Source of the DNA: JBBRTJ01 sp038244535
Lineage (GTDB): Bacteria > Actinomycetota > Acidimicrobiia > Acidimicrobiales > Ilumatobacteraceae
Reading direction: 5' to 3'
Assembly: GCA_038244535.1 (NCBI GenBank)
Contig: JBBRTJ010000038.1
Span: forward strand, 1 to 30,701
DNA: 30,701 nt
Part shown: positions 6,892 through 14,771 of the stretch, piece by piece
How positions within the stretch are numbered: position 1 is the first letter of the stretch
Layout of the letters: each line of letters starts with the position of its first letter
The notes under the pieces: model-generated
Seen by the model: the letters and a program-made list of their open reading frames with translations, nothing else
Database searches by the model: none
What the model was told of the DNA's origin: nothing
Position numbers and translations under genes: made by a program

Positions 6892-8121
6892 CGCTTCCTC
6901 GCCCGGCACCGCTGCGGCCGAGGCCGAGCCCGCCAGGACCCACACGCCAGCCAGGTAGACGAGCAGCACGATGCCGAAGAGCAGCACGAAGCCCGGGGTA
7001 GGCGTCTCGGCCAGGAGCACCACGATCCCGGCCAGTGCCACGCCCCCGCCCATGAGCGCGGTGCGGTACTGGGCGGCGAACCCGGCGGCCTTGCCGCTGC
7101 CGATCGGCACCTTGGTGCCAGCCTTGGTCAGTCCGCCGCGAACGGCCACGGCCCCCTTCGAGGGGCCGGTCAGGTAGGCGATGACTGCGGTGATCACGAC
7201 CACCACGAGCACCACCCGGATGCCGTCACGCAAGAACCGCACCAAGGTGTCGAACACGGCGGCAGCGGTGTCGCGTGGGAGCTTCGTCGTCGTGACGGCG
7301 TTGAGGTAGTACTGGCGGCCGATGTTGATGCTCACGCCGAGCAGGAGCAGGGCGCCCGCTGTCCCCAGGCACCAGCCGATGAGGGCGCGCCGGCGGCGGG
7401 CAGGGGCCAGCAACAGCCCGGCGGCCAGCAGGCCCAGGCACATGATCGGGGTGACCCAGTCGAGCGTGTCGAGCAAGGACGCTGCGGTCTGCGCGGCCCC
7501 GAGCTCGGGCACGCTGAAGAGCTCGAACTGCAGGTTGATCGTGTTGAGCGGCACCTGTTCGACGAACGTGAAGCCACGGTCAGCGAGGTTGGTGACCGCC
7601 GCCTGGAGCACGGGCTGGAGGTCGAGCACGATTCGGCCGTCGTTGACCTGGACGTTGTCGCCCCCACCGGTGATGGCCTTCACCATCAACCGGTGGGCCG
7701 TGCGGTTCATGAGCTCCCAAAGAGGCGGGAACCTGTCGGACTCGACGAAGGCGAGCGTCAGCCGCCGGGCGCCGGTCTCGATCGAGGCGGTGATCGGGCC
7801 GGCCAGGAGTGCGGCCTGCGGCGGGAGGTTCTCCTTGACCACGGCCTGCACGTCGATCTTGGCGAACAGCGCGTTCACGACGCCGTTGGCGATGGCCTGC
7901 TGCACCTCGGGGTCGCGGGCAAGGGGCGCCACGTTCTCGACGTAGCGATCGGTGTCGAGGACCTCGTTGCTGCTCCAGACCGTCACGATCGACAGCGGCG
8001 CGAACACCGCGCTGAGGGTCAGCGCAATGATGGACAGCGTGCGCCGCGTGCGCCTCATGCTCGTCTCGTCGGTCGTGACGGCCTCCGCCACGGCCCCCTG
8101 TGGCGTCTCCGCCTCGACCAC
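6871..8121 (-). CDS. Conserved multi-pass membrane protein, function unknown
   Basis: 416 residues with six likely membrane helices: about 29-49, 222-240, 246-266, 300-318, 354-371 and 376-397. Between the first and second helices is a soluble domain of about 170 residues, probably outside the cell, containing LDTDRYVENVAPLARDPEVQ and a long predicted helical/beta stretch. RRRRALIG after helix 2 would mark a cytoplasmic loop by the positive-inside rule. A single N-terminal helix, an outer domain and a C-terminal helix bundle is common among actinobacterial membrane proteins of unknown role. GTG 8121 is preceded by GAGGAG with about 4-base spacing. I do not recognise a catalytic motif. Confidence 0.8.
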   Translation of the reverse strand: MVEAETPQGAVAEAVTTDETSMRRTRRTLSIIALTLSAVFAPLSIVTVWSSNEVLDTDRYVENVAPLARDPEVQQAIANGVVNALFAKIDVQAVVKENLPPQAALLAGPITASIETGARRLTLAFVESDRFPPLWELMNRTAHRLMVKAITGGGDNVQVNDGRIVLDLQPVLQAAVTNLADRGFTFVEQVPLNTINLQFELFSVPELGAAQTAASLLDTLDWVTPIMCLGLLAAGLLLAPARRRRALIGWCLGTAGALLLLGVSINIGRQYYLNAVTTTKLPRDTAAAVFDTLVRFLRDGIRVVLVVVVITAVIAYLTGPSKGAVAVRGGLTKAGTKVPIGSGKAAGFAAQYRTALMGGGVALAGIVVLLAETPTPGFVLLFGIVLLVYLAGVWVLAGSASAAAVPGEEASVPEVP

Positions 8122-8140
8122 GGTGCTCCTCGGTGCTCGG

Positions 8141-8157
8141 TGAGGGTCCTCCCCTCA
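8141..8157. promoter_or_regulatory. Inverted repeat upstream of membrane-protein gene
   Basis: TGAGGG (8141-8146) and CCCTCA (8152-8157) form a perfect inverted repeat with a 5-base spacer, 19 bases before the GTG start at 8121. It could be an operator or a leader hairpin; no cognate regulator is visible. Confidence 0.3.
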
Positions 8158-8183
8158 GGATCGAGGGAGACTAGGCCGGTGAC

Positions 8184-8215
8184 GTCCGGCGGCGCAGTGA
8201 TCCCCTCCGCCGGAC
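8184..8215 (-). terminator. Hairpin downstream of F420-type PPOX gene
   Basis: GTCCGGCGG (8184-8192) and CCGCCGGAC (8207-8215) are perfect 9-bp arms around a 14-base loop. The structure begins 13 bases past the end of the PPOX gene on the minus strand. No U-tract follows, which is common for putative actinobacterial terminators. Confidence 0.5.
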
Positions 8216-8228
8216 ATCGCCGAGGCGA

Positions 8229-8621
8229 TCAGCCCATCGAGGTGGTGTGCCCGGGGTGAACCTTGACGATCACACGGTGGTCGCCGGGCTGGTGCCACGG
8301 GTAGGTGTCCTGGTCGATGTACTTCTTGGCCATCGAGTTGATGAAGGCGTTGCCCTCGTCGTCGACGATCTCGTCGACCTCGCCCCGGATCTCGAGGTAG
8401 CGGTAGGGGTTGGCCGGGTCGACGATGGACAGGGCCACCTTGGGGGAGGCCTTGAGGTTGCGGTACTTCTGGCGGCCCGTGGTCTGGCTGAACAGCACGT
8501 GCGTGCCGTCCCATCCGAACCACACGGGGTTGTTCTGGGGGGCGCCATCGGGGCCGATCGTGGCCACGTGGGCGAGGGCGTCGGACTCGAGCAGGTCGGC
8601 GTGGGAGGAAGGGATCGTCAT
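8229..8621 (-). CDS. PPOX-class F420-dependent oxidoreductase
   Basis: A 130-residue split beta-barrel protein of the pyridoxamine-phosphate-oxidase-like fold. Family features seen: LAHVATIGPDGAPQNNPVWF (residues about 16-35), LFSQTTGRQKYRNLKASPKV (about 43-62) with the phosphate-contacting KYRNL segment, and LEIRGEVDEI. Actinobacterial proteins of this length and pattern usually bind deazaflavin F420 rather than FMN and reduce small molecules such as biliverdin or quinones. It starts at ATG 8621. It lies 54 bases downstream of the LLM oxidoreductase gene on the same strand, but a strong hairpin separates the two. Confidence 0.88.
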   Translation of the reverse strand: MTIPSSHADLLESDALAHVATIGPDGAPQNNPVWFGWDGTHVLFSQTTGRQKYRNLKASPKVALSIVDPANPYRYLEIRGEVDEIVDDEGNAFINSMAKKYIDQDTYPWHQPGDHRVIVKVHPGHTTSMG

Positions 8622-8639
8622 GGCGCCGCCAACCAGCCG

Positions 8640-8671
8640 CCGGTGCCGGTCATTCCCGACCGCGGCACCGG
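8640..8671 (-). terminator. Hairpin between LLM oxidoreductase and PPOX genes
   Basis: CCGGTGCCG (8640-8648) and CGGCACCGG (8663-8671) are perfect 9-bp arms with a 14-base loop that can pair further. It starts 4 bases after the end of the LLM gene (minus strand). It could terminate that gene or attenuate read-through into the PPOX gene. Confidence 0.5.
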
Positions 8672-8675
8672 TCGC

Positions 8676-9623
8676 TCAGCCCCGCAGGCCGCGGATGTCC
8701 GCGATGAACGTGTCCTGCGCGGCAAGGTCGTCGGGGCTGGCGAACGGGTAGACGAGGATGAACTCGTCCACCCCGGCCTCGACCAGGCGGGCGAGCCGGG
8801 TGAGGATCTCGTCGTCGGTCCCGATGTCGAAGCCCGCCGCTGACTCCTCGCCGGCCATGGCCGTGACCATCTCGCGCGTCGCCCCGGTCTCGTCAGCTGA
8901 TCCGGTCCGAAAGACTGCGGCGAACCGGGTGACGGCGATCTCCTTCGGGTCGCGACCGATCGCGGCGCAGTGCTCGTGCAGCACGGCGATCTTGTGGGCC
9001 ACCGTCGTCTCGTCGCCCCCGATGTTGCAGGCGTCGGCGTACTGGGCCACCAGCTTCAGCGTGCGCTTCTCGCCACCACCGCCGATCATGATCGGGATGC
9101 GTGCCTGCACCGGGCGGGGGACGTTGCGGACGTCGTCGGTCTGGTAGTAGCTGCCCTGGAACGACGTGTGGTCGGCGTCGAACATCGCTCGGCAGATCTG
9201 GACGGCCTCCTCGAGGCGGTCCATGCGCTCCTTCACGGCAGGGAACCCGAAGCCCATCGCGAGGTGCTCGAGGTCGTGCCAGGCCGCCCCGAGGCCGAGG
9301 ATGGCCCGACCCTTTGAGATCACGTCGAGCGTGGTGACGATCTTGGCCAGCATCGCGGGGTTGCGATACGTGACGCCGGTGACGAGCGTGCCGAGTTGCA
9401 CCCGCTCTGTGCGGGCGGCGAGTGCTCCGAGCAGCGTGTAGGCCTCGAGGATCGGCTGGTCGGCGCCGCCGAGGGCCGGGAGCTGGAAGAAGTGGTCCAT
9501 CACCCAGAGCGAGTCGAAGCCCGCACCCTCGGCGCTCGTGGCCATCGCCGCGACGCGGTCGAACATCTGGTCGTCGGGGAGGCCGAAGGAGAAGTTGGGG
9601 AGCTGAAGGCCGACCTTGGTCAC
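8676..9623 (-). CDS. LLM-class F420-dependent oxidoreductase
   Basis: 315 residues from GTG 9623, chosen because AGGAGG lies 7 bases upstream and VTKVGLQLPNFSFG is the typical family N-terminus; a longer frame exists but adds a low-complexity arginine-rich leader. Luciferase-like monooxygenase TIM-barrel features: FDSLWVMDHFFQLP, LGALAARTERVQLGTLVTGVTYRNP, ILGLGAAWHDLEH and RIPIMIGGGGEKRTLKL. Such proteins transfer hydride between F420 and organic substrates (alcohols, tetrahydromethanopterin-like carriers, mycolates); the substrate here is unknown. It lies downstream of the winged-helix regulator on the same strand, with a 104-base gap rich in inverted repeats. Confidence 0.92.
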   Translation of the reverse strand: MTKVGLQLPNFSFGLPDDQMFDRVAAMATSAEGAGFDSLWVMDHFFQLPALGGADQPILEAYTLLGALAARTERVQLGTLVTGVTYRNPAMLAKIVTTLDVISKGRAILGLGAAWHDLEHLAMGFGFPAVKERMDRLEEAVQICRAMFDADHTSFQGSYYQTDDVRNVPRPVQARIPIMIGGGGEKRTLKLVAQYADACNIGGDETTVAHKIAVLHEHCAAIGRDPKEIAVTRFAAVFRTGSADETGATREMVTAMAGEESAAGFDIGTDDEILTRLARLVEAGVDEFILVYPFASPDDLAAQDTFIADIRGLRG

Positions 9624-9648
9624 GGGGGATCCTCCTGGATCGTGGAGC

Positions 9649-9708
9649 GGTGCCCATGATCGACGACGCGGGCACCGATGGGTACCACGGAGGCGTGGTG
9701 GATCCACC
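9649..9708. promoter_or_regulatory. Two inverted repeats between regulator and LLM genes
   Basis: GGTGCCC (9649-9655) and GGGCACC (9670-9676) form a perfect 7-bp inverted repeat with a 14-base loop. GGTGGATCCACC (9697-9708) is a perfect 12-base palindrome. Both lie in the 104 bases after the regulator stop (9728) and before the LLM start (9623). They may be a terminator plus an operator for the LLM gene. Confidence 0.35.
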
Positions 9709-9727
9709 TGAGCCGACCGGGTCACTG

Positions 9728-10429
9728 TCAGCTCGGCAGCTCATCGACGGCCGAGCGCCAACGGAACCGGGGGTCCGGCGCCAGCCCGACGTGGGCGAGG
9801 TACTGCCGGGCCCCCGTCCGGTTCGAGTACCGCTCGATGAGCTCCTCCATCTCCTGGGCCAGTGCCTTGGCATCGTCCTCGTCGAGGCGGATCCCCGACC
9901 AGCCGTCCGTGTAGCCACGCACCGGCGTCGGGTCCTCGTCGTCGAGCATCGTGATGCTGACCCCGGCGCCGGGCGGGGACGAGAAGCCGAGGGCGAAGCC
10001 GTGGTCGTCGGCGAGGGCCTCGTCGATGCCGTCGAGGAACCGGCGCAGCACGCGCGTGCGGCCCCCGTCGAGCAGCGCGACGCGGCGGTCGAAGGGAACC
10101 CGTGCGAACGGGATCCTGAGCAGCTTGGCCGCGGCGCGGTAGCGGGGCATGGCCCGACCCCCCCGCCGCTCGTCACCGAGGTGCACGATCAGGCCGGCAT
10201 CGTGCAGCTTGGGGATCCAGTAGGCGACGGCCCCTGTCGAGCGGCCGAGCTCGCGGGAGGCCGAGGTCAAGGTGTGCGCCTGGCGCAGGAACGGCATCAG
10301 GTAGCGCAGGGCCTTCAAGTTGGTCAGCAGCTCGATCCCCTCGGCGCCGGTGACCTCGTGGACCTCGGCCCACGGGTCGTCCCCCTCGGGCCACACGTCC
10401 TGCGTGGCCTGAGCGTCCCCATCGTCCAT
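9728..10429 (-). CDS. Winged-helix transcriptional regulator (ArsR-like)
   Basis: 233 residues. The region around 30-110 reads as a winged helix-turn-helix: IELLTNLKALRYLMPFLRQ, HTLTSASRELGRSTGAVAYW as the probable helix-turn-helix, then KLHDAGLIVHLGDERRGGRAMPRYR as the wing. The rest (about 115-233) is an acidic domain containing RRFLDGIDEALADDHGF and a section that could sense a ligand or dimerise; I do not recognise it. ATG 10429 has GGAGGAGGG a few bases upstream. It is divergent from the MFS gene, and a perfect inverted repeat lies in the 63-base gap, so it probably controls the exporter and itself (inference). Confidence 0.75.
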   Translation of the reverse strand: MDDGDAQATQDVWPEGDDPWAEVHEVTGAEGIELLTNLKALRYLMPFLRQAHTLTSASRELGRSTGAVAYWIPKLHDAGLIVHLGDERRGGRAMPRYRAAAKLLRIPFARVPFDRRVALLDGGRTRVLRRFLDGIDEALADDHGFALGFSSPPGAGVSITMLDDEDPTPVRGYTDGWSGIRLDEDDAKALAQEMEELIERYSNRTGARQYLAHVGLAPDPRFRWRSAVDELPS

Positions 10430-10447
10430 CTCGGACCCTCCTCCAAC

Positions 10448-10480
10448 CTCATGTGAAGCAATGTCTAGCGTTCACATGAG
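10448..10480. promoter_or_regulatory. Perfect 10-bp inverted repeat, candidate operator
   Basis: CTCATGTGAA (10448-10457) and TTCACATGAG (10471-10480) are exact reverse complements separated by 13 bases. The site occupies the middle of the 63-base divergent gap, 18 bases before the regulator start and 12 bases before the MFS start. Arms centred 23 bases apart would put the half-sites on nearly the same DNA face (about two turns), as a dimeric regulator needs. Confidence 0.75.
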
Positions 10481-10492
10481 CCCTGGCGGACC

Positions 10493-11734
10493 ATGCCCGG
10501 CATGATCCTTCGTCGCGCCCGCCAGTTCCGCCTCCTCTGGGTCGGTCAGTCCATCTCGGTCATCGGCGATGGGATGCAGCGCATCGCGTTGTTGTGGTGG
10601 GCCAAGCTCACCGGCGGCAACGCGCTGCTGGTGGCGGTGGCCTTGTCCACGGTCATTCCCGTCGTGGTGGCCTCTCCGTTCGGCGGCTGGCTGGCCGATC
10701 GCTACGACCGTCGGATCCTCATGGTCGGCGCCGACCTGCTGCGGGCGCTCACCACGACGGCACTGGCCACCCTGCTCATCACGGGCGGCGCGCCCGCGGT
10801 CCTCATCTGTGCGCTCGTGGCGCTGTCGGCGGTGGGTACGGCGGTGTTCGATCCCAGCTACGCCGCCGCCGTTCCGACCGTCGTCCAGCCGGCCGACCTG
10901 GCGTCGGCCAACGGCCTCAACCTGGCCAACAGCGCAGTCGGCGGGCTGGCCGGGCCGCTCGTGGGGGGCATCCTGATCGGGGCCGCCGGCGTGAGCACGG
11001 TGATCGTGCTCAACGCGCTCACCTTCCTGTGGTCGGCCGCCTTCGTCGCCGCCAGCCGGCTCCCCCGGCCGGCGGGCGCCGCCGATGACGACCGCTCGGC
11101 CACCTCGACGCGGGCGGCCGTGCAGACCGTGCTGGGCGACCGTCGGTTGCGTCAGCTCGTCGGGCTGGCGGCGGTGCTCAACATGGTGGTTGCCCCTGTG
11201 CCGCTGCTGATCGTGGCCCTGGCCGTCGATGGCCTGCACATCGGCTCGATGGCGTTCGGCCTGCTCGAGGTCATGTTCTCGGTGGGGTTGCTCGTCGGAG
11301 CACTGTCGGCCGGCGTGCTCGTTCGGGGCCGAGTGGCGGTGCCGATGGTGGTTCTGGGCCTGTGCCTCACGGTGGCCGGGCTGCTCCCCTTCGTAGGGAG
11401 CGCCGCAGTGTTCGTCGTCGGTGGCGTGGCGGTCGCGGTGGCCAACACCGCGCTGATCACGATCTTCCAGCGCTCGGTGCCGGCCGAGGTGCAGGGCCGG
11501 GTCTTCGGCGTGGTCGGAGCCCTCGGTGAGGGCCTCCGTCCGGCGGGGCTGGCGCTCGGTGCCCCGCTGCTCGCGCTCATGGGGGTGAGCGGGGCCTTCG
11601 TGACGGTGGGCGTCGGCGTGGTGCTGGCCACGGCGCTGTGGGGTCGTGGCCTGCTCGTCCCCGGCGCAAGCCCGGGCCTCGCGGCGCCCGCGCCGCAGGG
11701 GGATGTCACGGCGGCGGCCGCCGTCGCCGGCTGA
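10493..11734 (+). CDS. MFS transporter (EntS-like exporter family)
   Basis: 413 residues with about 12 hydrophobic segments. The loop between helices 2 and 3 has the MFS motif GGWLADRYDRR (64-74). ALVALSAVGTAVFDPSYAAAVPTVV and the second-half GRVFGVVGALGEGLRPAG are typical of the MFS_3/enterobactin-exporter group. It probably drives proton-coupled efflux of a small molecule. Start ATG 10493 has only a weak GGCGGA upstream; ATG 10502 is an alternative. The divergent regulator and the palindrome 12 bases upstream suggest substrate-induced expression. The molybdopterin oxidoreductase follows 33 bases downstream on the same strand. Confidence 0.9.
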   Translation: MPGMILRRARQFRLLWVGQSISVIGDGMQRIALLWWAKLTGGNALLVAVALSTVIPVVVASPFGGWLADRYDRRILMVGADLLRALTTTALATLLITGGAPAVLICALVALSAVGTAVFDPSYAAAVPTVVQPADLASANGLNLANSAVGGLAGPLVGGILIGAAGVSTVIVLNALTFLWSAAFVAASRLPRPAGAADDDRSATSTRAAVQTVLGDRRLRQLVGLAAVLNMVVAPVPLLIVALAVDGLHIGSMAFGLLEVMFSVGLLVGALSAGVLVRGRVAVPMVVLGLCLTVAGLLPFVGSAAVFVVGGVAVAVANTALITIFQRSVPAEVQGRVFGVVGALGEGLRPAGLALGAPLLALMGVSGAFVTVGVGVVLATALWGRGLLVPGASPGLAAPAPQGDVTAAAAVAG

Positions 11735-11767
11735 GTCCCGTCGGCGCCCGCCACGTACGCTCGTCCC

Positions 11768-13873
11768 ATGGGGGACATCCGAACGTTCTGCCGCATCTGT
11801 GAGCCGTCGTGTGGGCTCGTCGCCCACGTCGAGGACGGCCGGCTGGTCAAGCTGACCGGTGACCGGGACCATCCCGTGACCAAGGGCTACGCCTGCCACA
11901 AGGGCCTCGCCGCGATCGACGTCCACCACGACCCGGACCGGCTCGACCACCCGATGGTGCGGTCGGCCGACGGCACCTGGACGGAGGTGTCGTGGGACGC
12001 CGCCATGGCTGAGACCGCAACCCGCCTGCAGGCCATCGTCGACCTTCATGGCGCGGGGGCGCTGGCGGCCTACGTCGGCAACCCGACGGCCTTCAACGCC
12101 CTTGGCTCGCTCCACCTCGGAGCGCTGCTGCGGGGTCTTGGCGTGCGGCGCTCGTTCTCGTCGGGCACGCAGGACTGCGCCAACAAGTTCGTGGCCAGCG
12201 AGGCGGTGTTCGGGTCGTCGACCGTGCACCCCATCCCCGACCTCGACCACACCGACCTGTGCCTCATCATCGGCGAGAACCCGCGGGCCTCGCAGGCCAG
12301 CTTCTTCTCGATCCCCAACGTGCTCGGCGAGCTGCGCCGGGCCGCCGCCCGCGGTGCCCGCTTCGTGTTCGTCAACCCGCGCCGCATCGATCGGCCCGAG
12401 CAGGGGATCGGCGACACGCTGCTCATCCGCCCCGACACCGACGTGTGGTTCCTCGCCGCGCTCCTCAACACCATCGATGCGCTCGGGGGCTTCGACGCCG
12501 AGGTGCTGGCCCGTCACGGCACGCACGTGGCCGAGCTGCGCCGCTTCATCGCCGGCTACTCGCCCGAGGCCGTCGAGCCGGTGACGGGCATCCCGGCCGC
12601 GAGGGTGCGCGAGCTGGCCCGGGCCTGGGTGGCCACCCCCCGGGCCTCGGTCCACGCGTCGACCGGCCTCAACATGGGCCGCCAGGGCACCCTGGCCTAC
12701 TGGCTGGTGCACATGCTCGCCTTTGCCACCGGGCGCCTCGACGAGCCGGGCGGCAACTTGAAGAGCGACGGCTTCTACCCGAACGCCCGCTCGGGCGCAG
12801 GGGTGCCCGAGCAGAACTACGTCGACACCGAGTTCGGGCGGCTCCGTCGGGGCGCGCTGCCGGGCACGCTCATGTCGCACGCCATCCTCGACAGCGACGA
12901 GCCGGTGCGGGCCATGATCGTGATCGCCGGCAACCCGCTGCTGTCCATCGCCGGCGAGGAGCGGCTGCGCAAGGCCTTCGAACAGCTCGAGCTGCTGGTC
13001 GTCATCGACATCTACCCGAGTGCCACGGCCGAGATGGCCCACGTGGTGCTGCCCTCGACCGACATGTACGAGCGCGACGACCTCAACATCGTCAACATCG
13101 GCACCAGCTTCCGGCCGTTCGCGCAGTACACCCCGGCCGTGGTCGAGCCGGCCGCGGACCGCCGGCCCGAGTGGTGGATCGCCCACCGGCTGCTGCAGGA
13201 GCTGGGCCTGCCCTCGCTCCTCGACGACGAGCGGCCGGACCCGTGGGCCAAGTGGCGCCACATGCTCGAACGGGGTGCGGGTCTCGATCTCGCCGATCTT
13301 CAGGCCGATGGCGAGGTGCGGCTCCTGCCGGTGCCGGCGCCCGGCGACTTCTACGACCGCCAGGTGCACACCGACTCCGGCAAGGTCGACTGCTGCCCGC
13401 CGATCTTCGCCGAGGCCATCGAACGCTGCGACCGCCTGTTCGCCGAGGCGTCGGCCGCGGCCTCCGAGGGTGGGCTGCTGCTGATCCACAAGCGCGATGC
13501 GTGGATGCACAACTCGTGGTTCGCCAACGTCGAGCGGCTGAAGCGCGGCGGCCGCACCAACAACCCGCTCGGCGTCCACCCCGACGACGCGGCGGCGCTC
13601 GGGTTGGCCGATGGCGACGTCGTGGCGGTTACGAGCCAGCACGGCGAGATCGAGGCTGTGATCGAGCTGGACGACGACTTGATGCCGGGCGTCGTGTCGA
13701 TGGTCCACGGCTGGGGCCATGGCGCGAGCCCCCGGCTGCGCGTTGCCCACGCCAACCCCGGCGCCAACCCCAACGCGCTGCTCCCCATCGGCGAGGGCAG
13801 CTACGAACCGCTCTCCAGCCAGGCCCACATGACCGGCATCCCCGTCACCGTGCGGGCCCGAGCCACCGTCTGA
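11768..13873 (+). CDS. Molybdopterin-dependent oxidoreductase (DMSO reductase superfamily)
   Basis: 701 residues. The N-terminal [4Fe-4S] site is C8-x2-C11-x3-C15-x27-C43 (FCRICEPSCG and GYACHKG). C137 in SGTQDCANK is the expected Mo/W ligand position. The molybdopterin body includes IIGENPRASQASF and MIVIAGNPLLSIAG. The C-terminal dinucleotide-binding domain (about 590-695) includes NNPLGVHPDDAAALGLADGD. No Tat signal is present, so it is likely cytoplasmic. The family includes formate dehydrogenases, nitrate reductases and acetylene hydratase; the substrate cannot be fixed here. There is no Shine-Dalgarno sequence; TACGCT at 11756-11761, 6 bases before ATG, suggests a leaderless start in addition to read-through from the MFS gene. 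The TauD-type gene follows 7 bases downstream. Confidence 0.92.
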   Translation: MGDIRTFCRICEPSCGLVAHVEDGRLVKLTGDRDHPVTKGYACHKGLAAIDVHHDPDRLDHPMVRSADGTWTEVSWDAAMAETATRLQAIVDLHGAGALAAYVGNPTAFNALGSLHLGALLRGLGVRRSFSSGTQDCANKFVASEAVFGSSTVHPIPDLDHTDLCLIIGENPRASQASFFSIPNVLGELRRAAARGARFVFVNPRRIDRPEQGIGDTLLIRPDTDVWFLAALLNTIDALGGFDAEVLARHGTHVAELRRFIAGYSPEAVEPVTGIPAARVRELARAWVATPRASVHASTGLNMGRQGTLAYWLVHMLAFATGRLDEPGGNLKSDGFYPNARSGAGVPEQNYVDTEFGRLRRGALPGTLMSHAILDSDEPVRAMIVIAGNPLLSIAGEERLRKAFEQLELLVVIDIYPSATAEMAHVVLPSTDMYERDDLNIVNIGTSFRPFAQYTPAVVEPAADRRPEWWIAHRLLQELGLPSLLDDERPDPWAKWRHMLERGAGLDLADLQADGEVRLLPVPAPGDFYDRQVHTDSGKVDCCPPIFAEAIERCDRLFAEASAAASEGGLLLIHKRDAWMHNSWFANVERLKRGGRTNNPLGVHPDDAAALGLADGDVVAVTSQHGEIEAVIELDDDLMPGVVSMVHGWGHGASPRLRVAHANPGANPNALLPIGEGSYEPLSSQAHMTGIPVTVRARATV

Positions 13874-13880
13874 GGTGGCG

Positions 13881-14771
13881 ATGAGCGGACGTCACGACCT
13901 TCGCATCGAGCCGGTGGCCGGATCGCTCGGCGCGACGGTCACCGGGCTCGACCTCACCCGGGCCCTCGATGACGACGCGCTTGCCGGCCTGCTCGGCGCA
14001 CTCGACGAGCACCTCGTGGTGTTCCTGCCCGACCAGCCGATGAGCCTCGACGACCTCGAGCGCCTCACCGACCAGCTCGGTGGGCGCGACGTGACGCCCT
14101 ACGTTCGCCCGGTCGAGGGCCGCCCCTACGTGATCCGAGTGATCAAGGAGGCCGACGACGAGCTCAACTTCGCCAACGCCTGGCACACCGACCTGTCGTA
14201 CCTCCCCGCCCCACCGAGCTACACGCTGCTGCACGCGTGGGACGTGCCGGCGGCCGGTGGTGACACGCTGTGGGCCAACCAGCAGCTGGCCTACGAGACG
14301 TTGTCGGCCGGGCTGCGCGCCACCCTCGACGGTCTGCGGGTCGTGCACTCGGCTGGCATGGCGTACGGCACCGGCGGCTACCTCGAAAAGGTGCAGGGCA
14401 AGACCTCGATGGCGATCGAGCCGTCGCCTGAGGCCCACCGCCGTCAGAGCCACCCAGCGGTGACCGCGCACCCTCGGACCGGGCGCAAGGCGCTGTACGT
14501 CAACCCCGTCTACGCCACGCAGATCGAGGGCTGGACGGCGGCCGAGTCACAGGGCCTGCTCGCCCACCTGTACCGCCACTGCGTCAACGAGAACTTCACG
14601 TGCCGATTGCACTGGCAGCCACACACGCTGGCTATCTGGGACAACCGCGCCACGGTTCACAACGCCCTGAACGACTACCAGGGCGTGCGGCGCGAGATGT
14701 TCCGCACGAGCGTGCGTGGCACCGTGCCCGTTGGTGTCAGCCCTTTCGAGCCAGGCGCTGCGCCTCGTTGA
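13881..14771 (+). CDS. TauD/TfdA-family 2-oxoglutarate dioxygenase
   Basis: 296 residues. The Fe(II) triad is H102-x-D104 in AWHTDLSYL and H260 in NRATVHNALNDY; R275 in MFRTSVRG would bind 2-oxoglutarate. The N-terminal IEPVAGSLGATVTGLDL is characteristic of TauD. These enzymes hydroxylate sulfonates, aryloxyacids or carboxylates, usually to release the side group. ATG 13881 is preferred because GAGG lies 5 bases upstream; GTG 13875 is possible. It lies 7 bases after the molybdopterin oxidoreductase gene, so the two are probably cotranscribed. Its last 35 bases overlap the convergent acyl-CoA dehydrogenase gene. Confidence 0.92.
   Translation: MSGRHDLRIEPVAGSLGATVTGLDLTRALDDDALAGLLGALDEHLVVFLPDQPMSLDDLERLTDQLGGRDVTPYVRPVEGRPYVIRVIKEADDELNFANAWHTDLSYLPAPPSYTLLHAWDVPAAGGDTLWANQQLAYETLSAGLRATLDGLRVVHSAGMAYGTGGYLEKVQGKTSMAIEPSPEAHRRQSHPAVTAHPRTGRKALYVNPVYATQIEGWTAAESQGLLAHLYRHCVNENFTCRLHWQPHTLAIWDNRATVHNALNDYQGVRREMFRTSVRGTVPVGVSPFEPGAAPR

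Noticed and set aside
10472..13828. Very long open frame on the minus strand (over 1100 codons) opposite the MFS and molybdopterin genes
   Set aside because: Its translation is His/Arg/Gly/Val-rich without domains, and the plus strand holds two recognisable genes. It is a typical antisense artefact of GC-rich codon bias.
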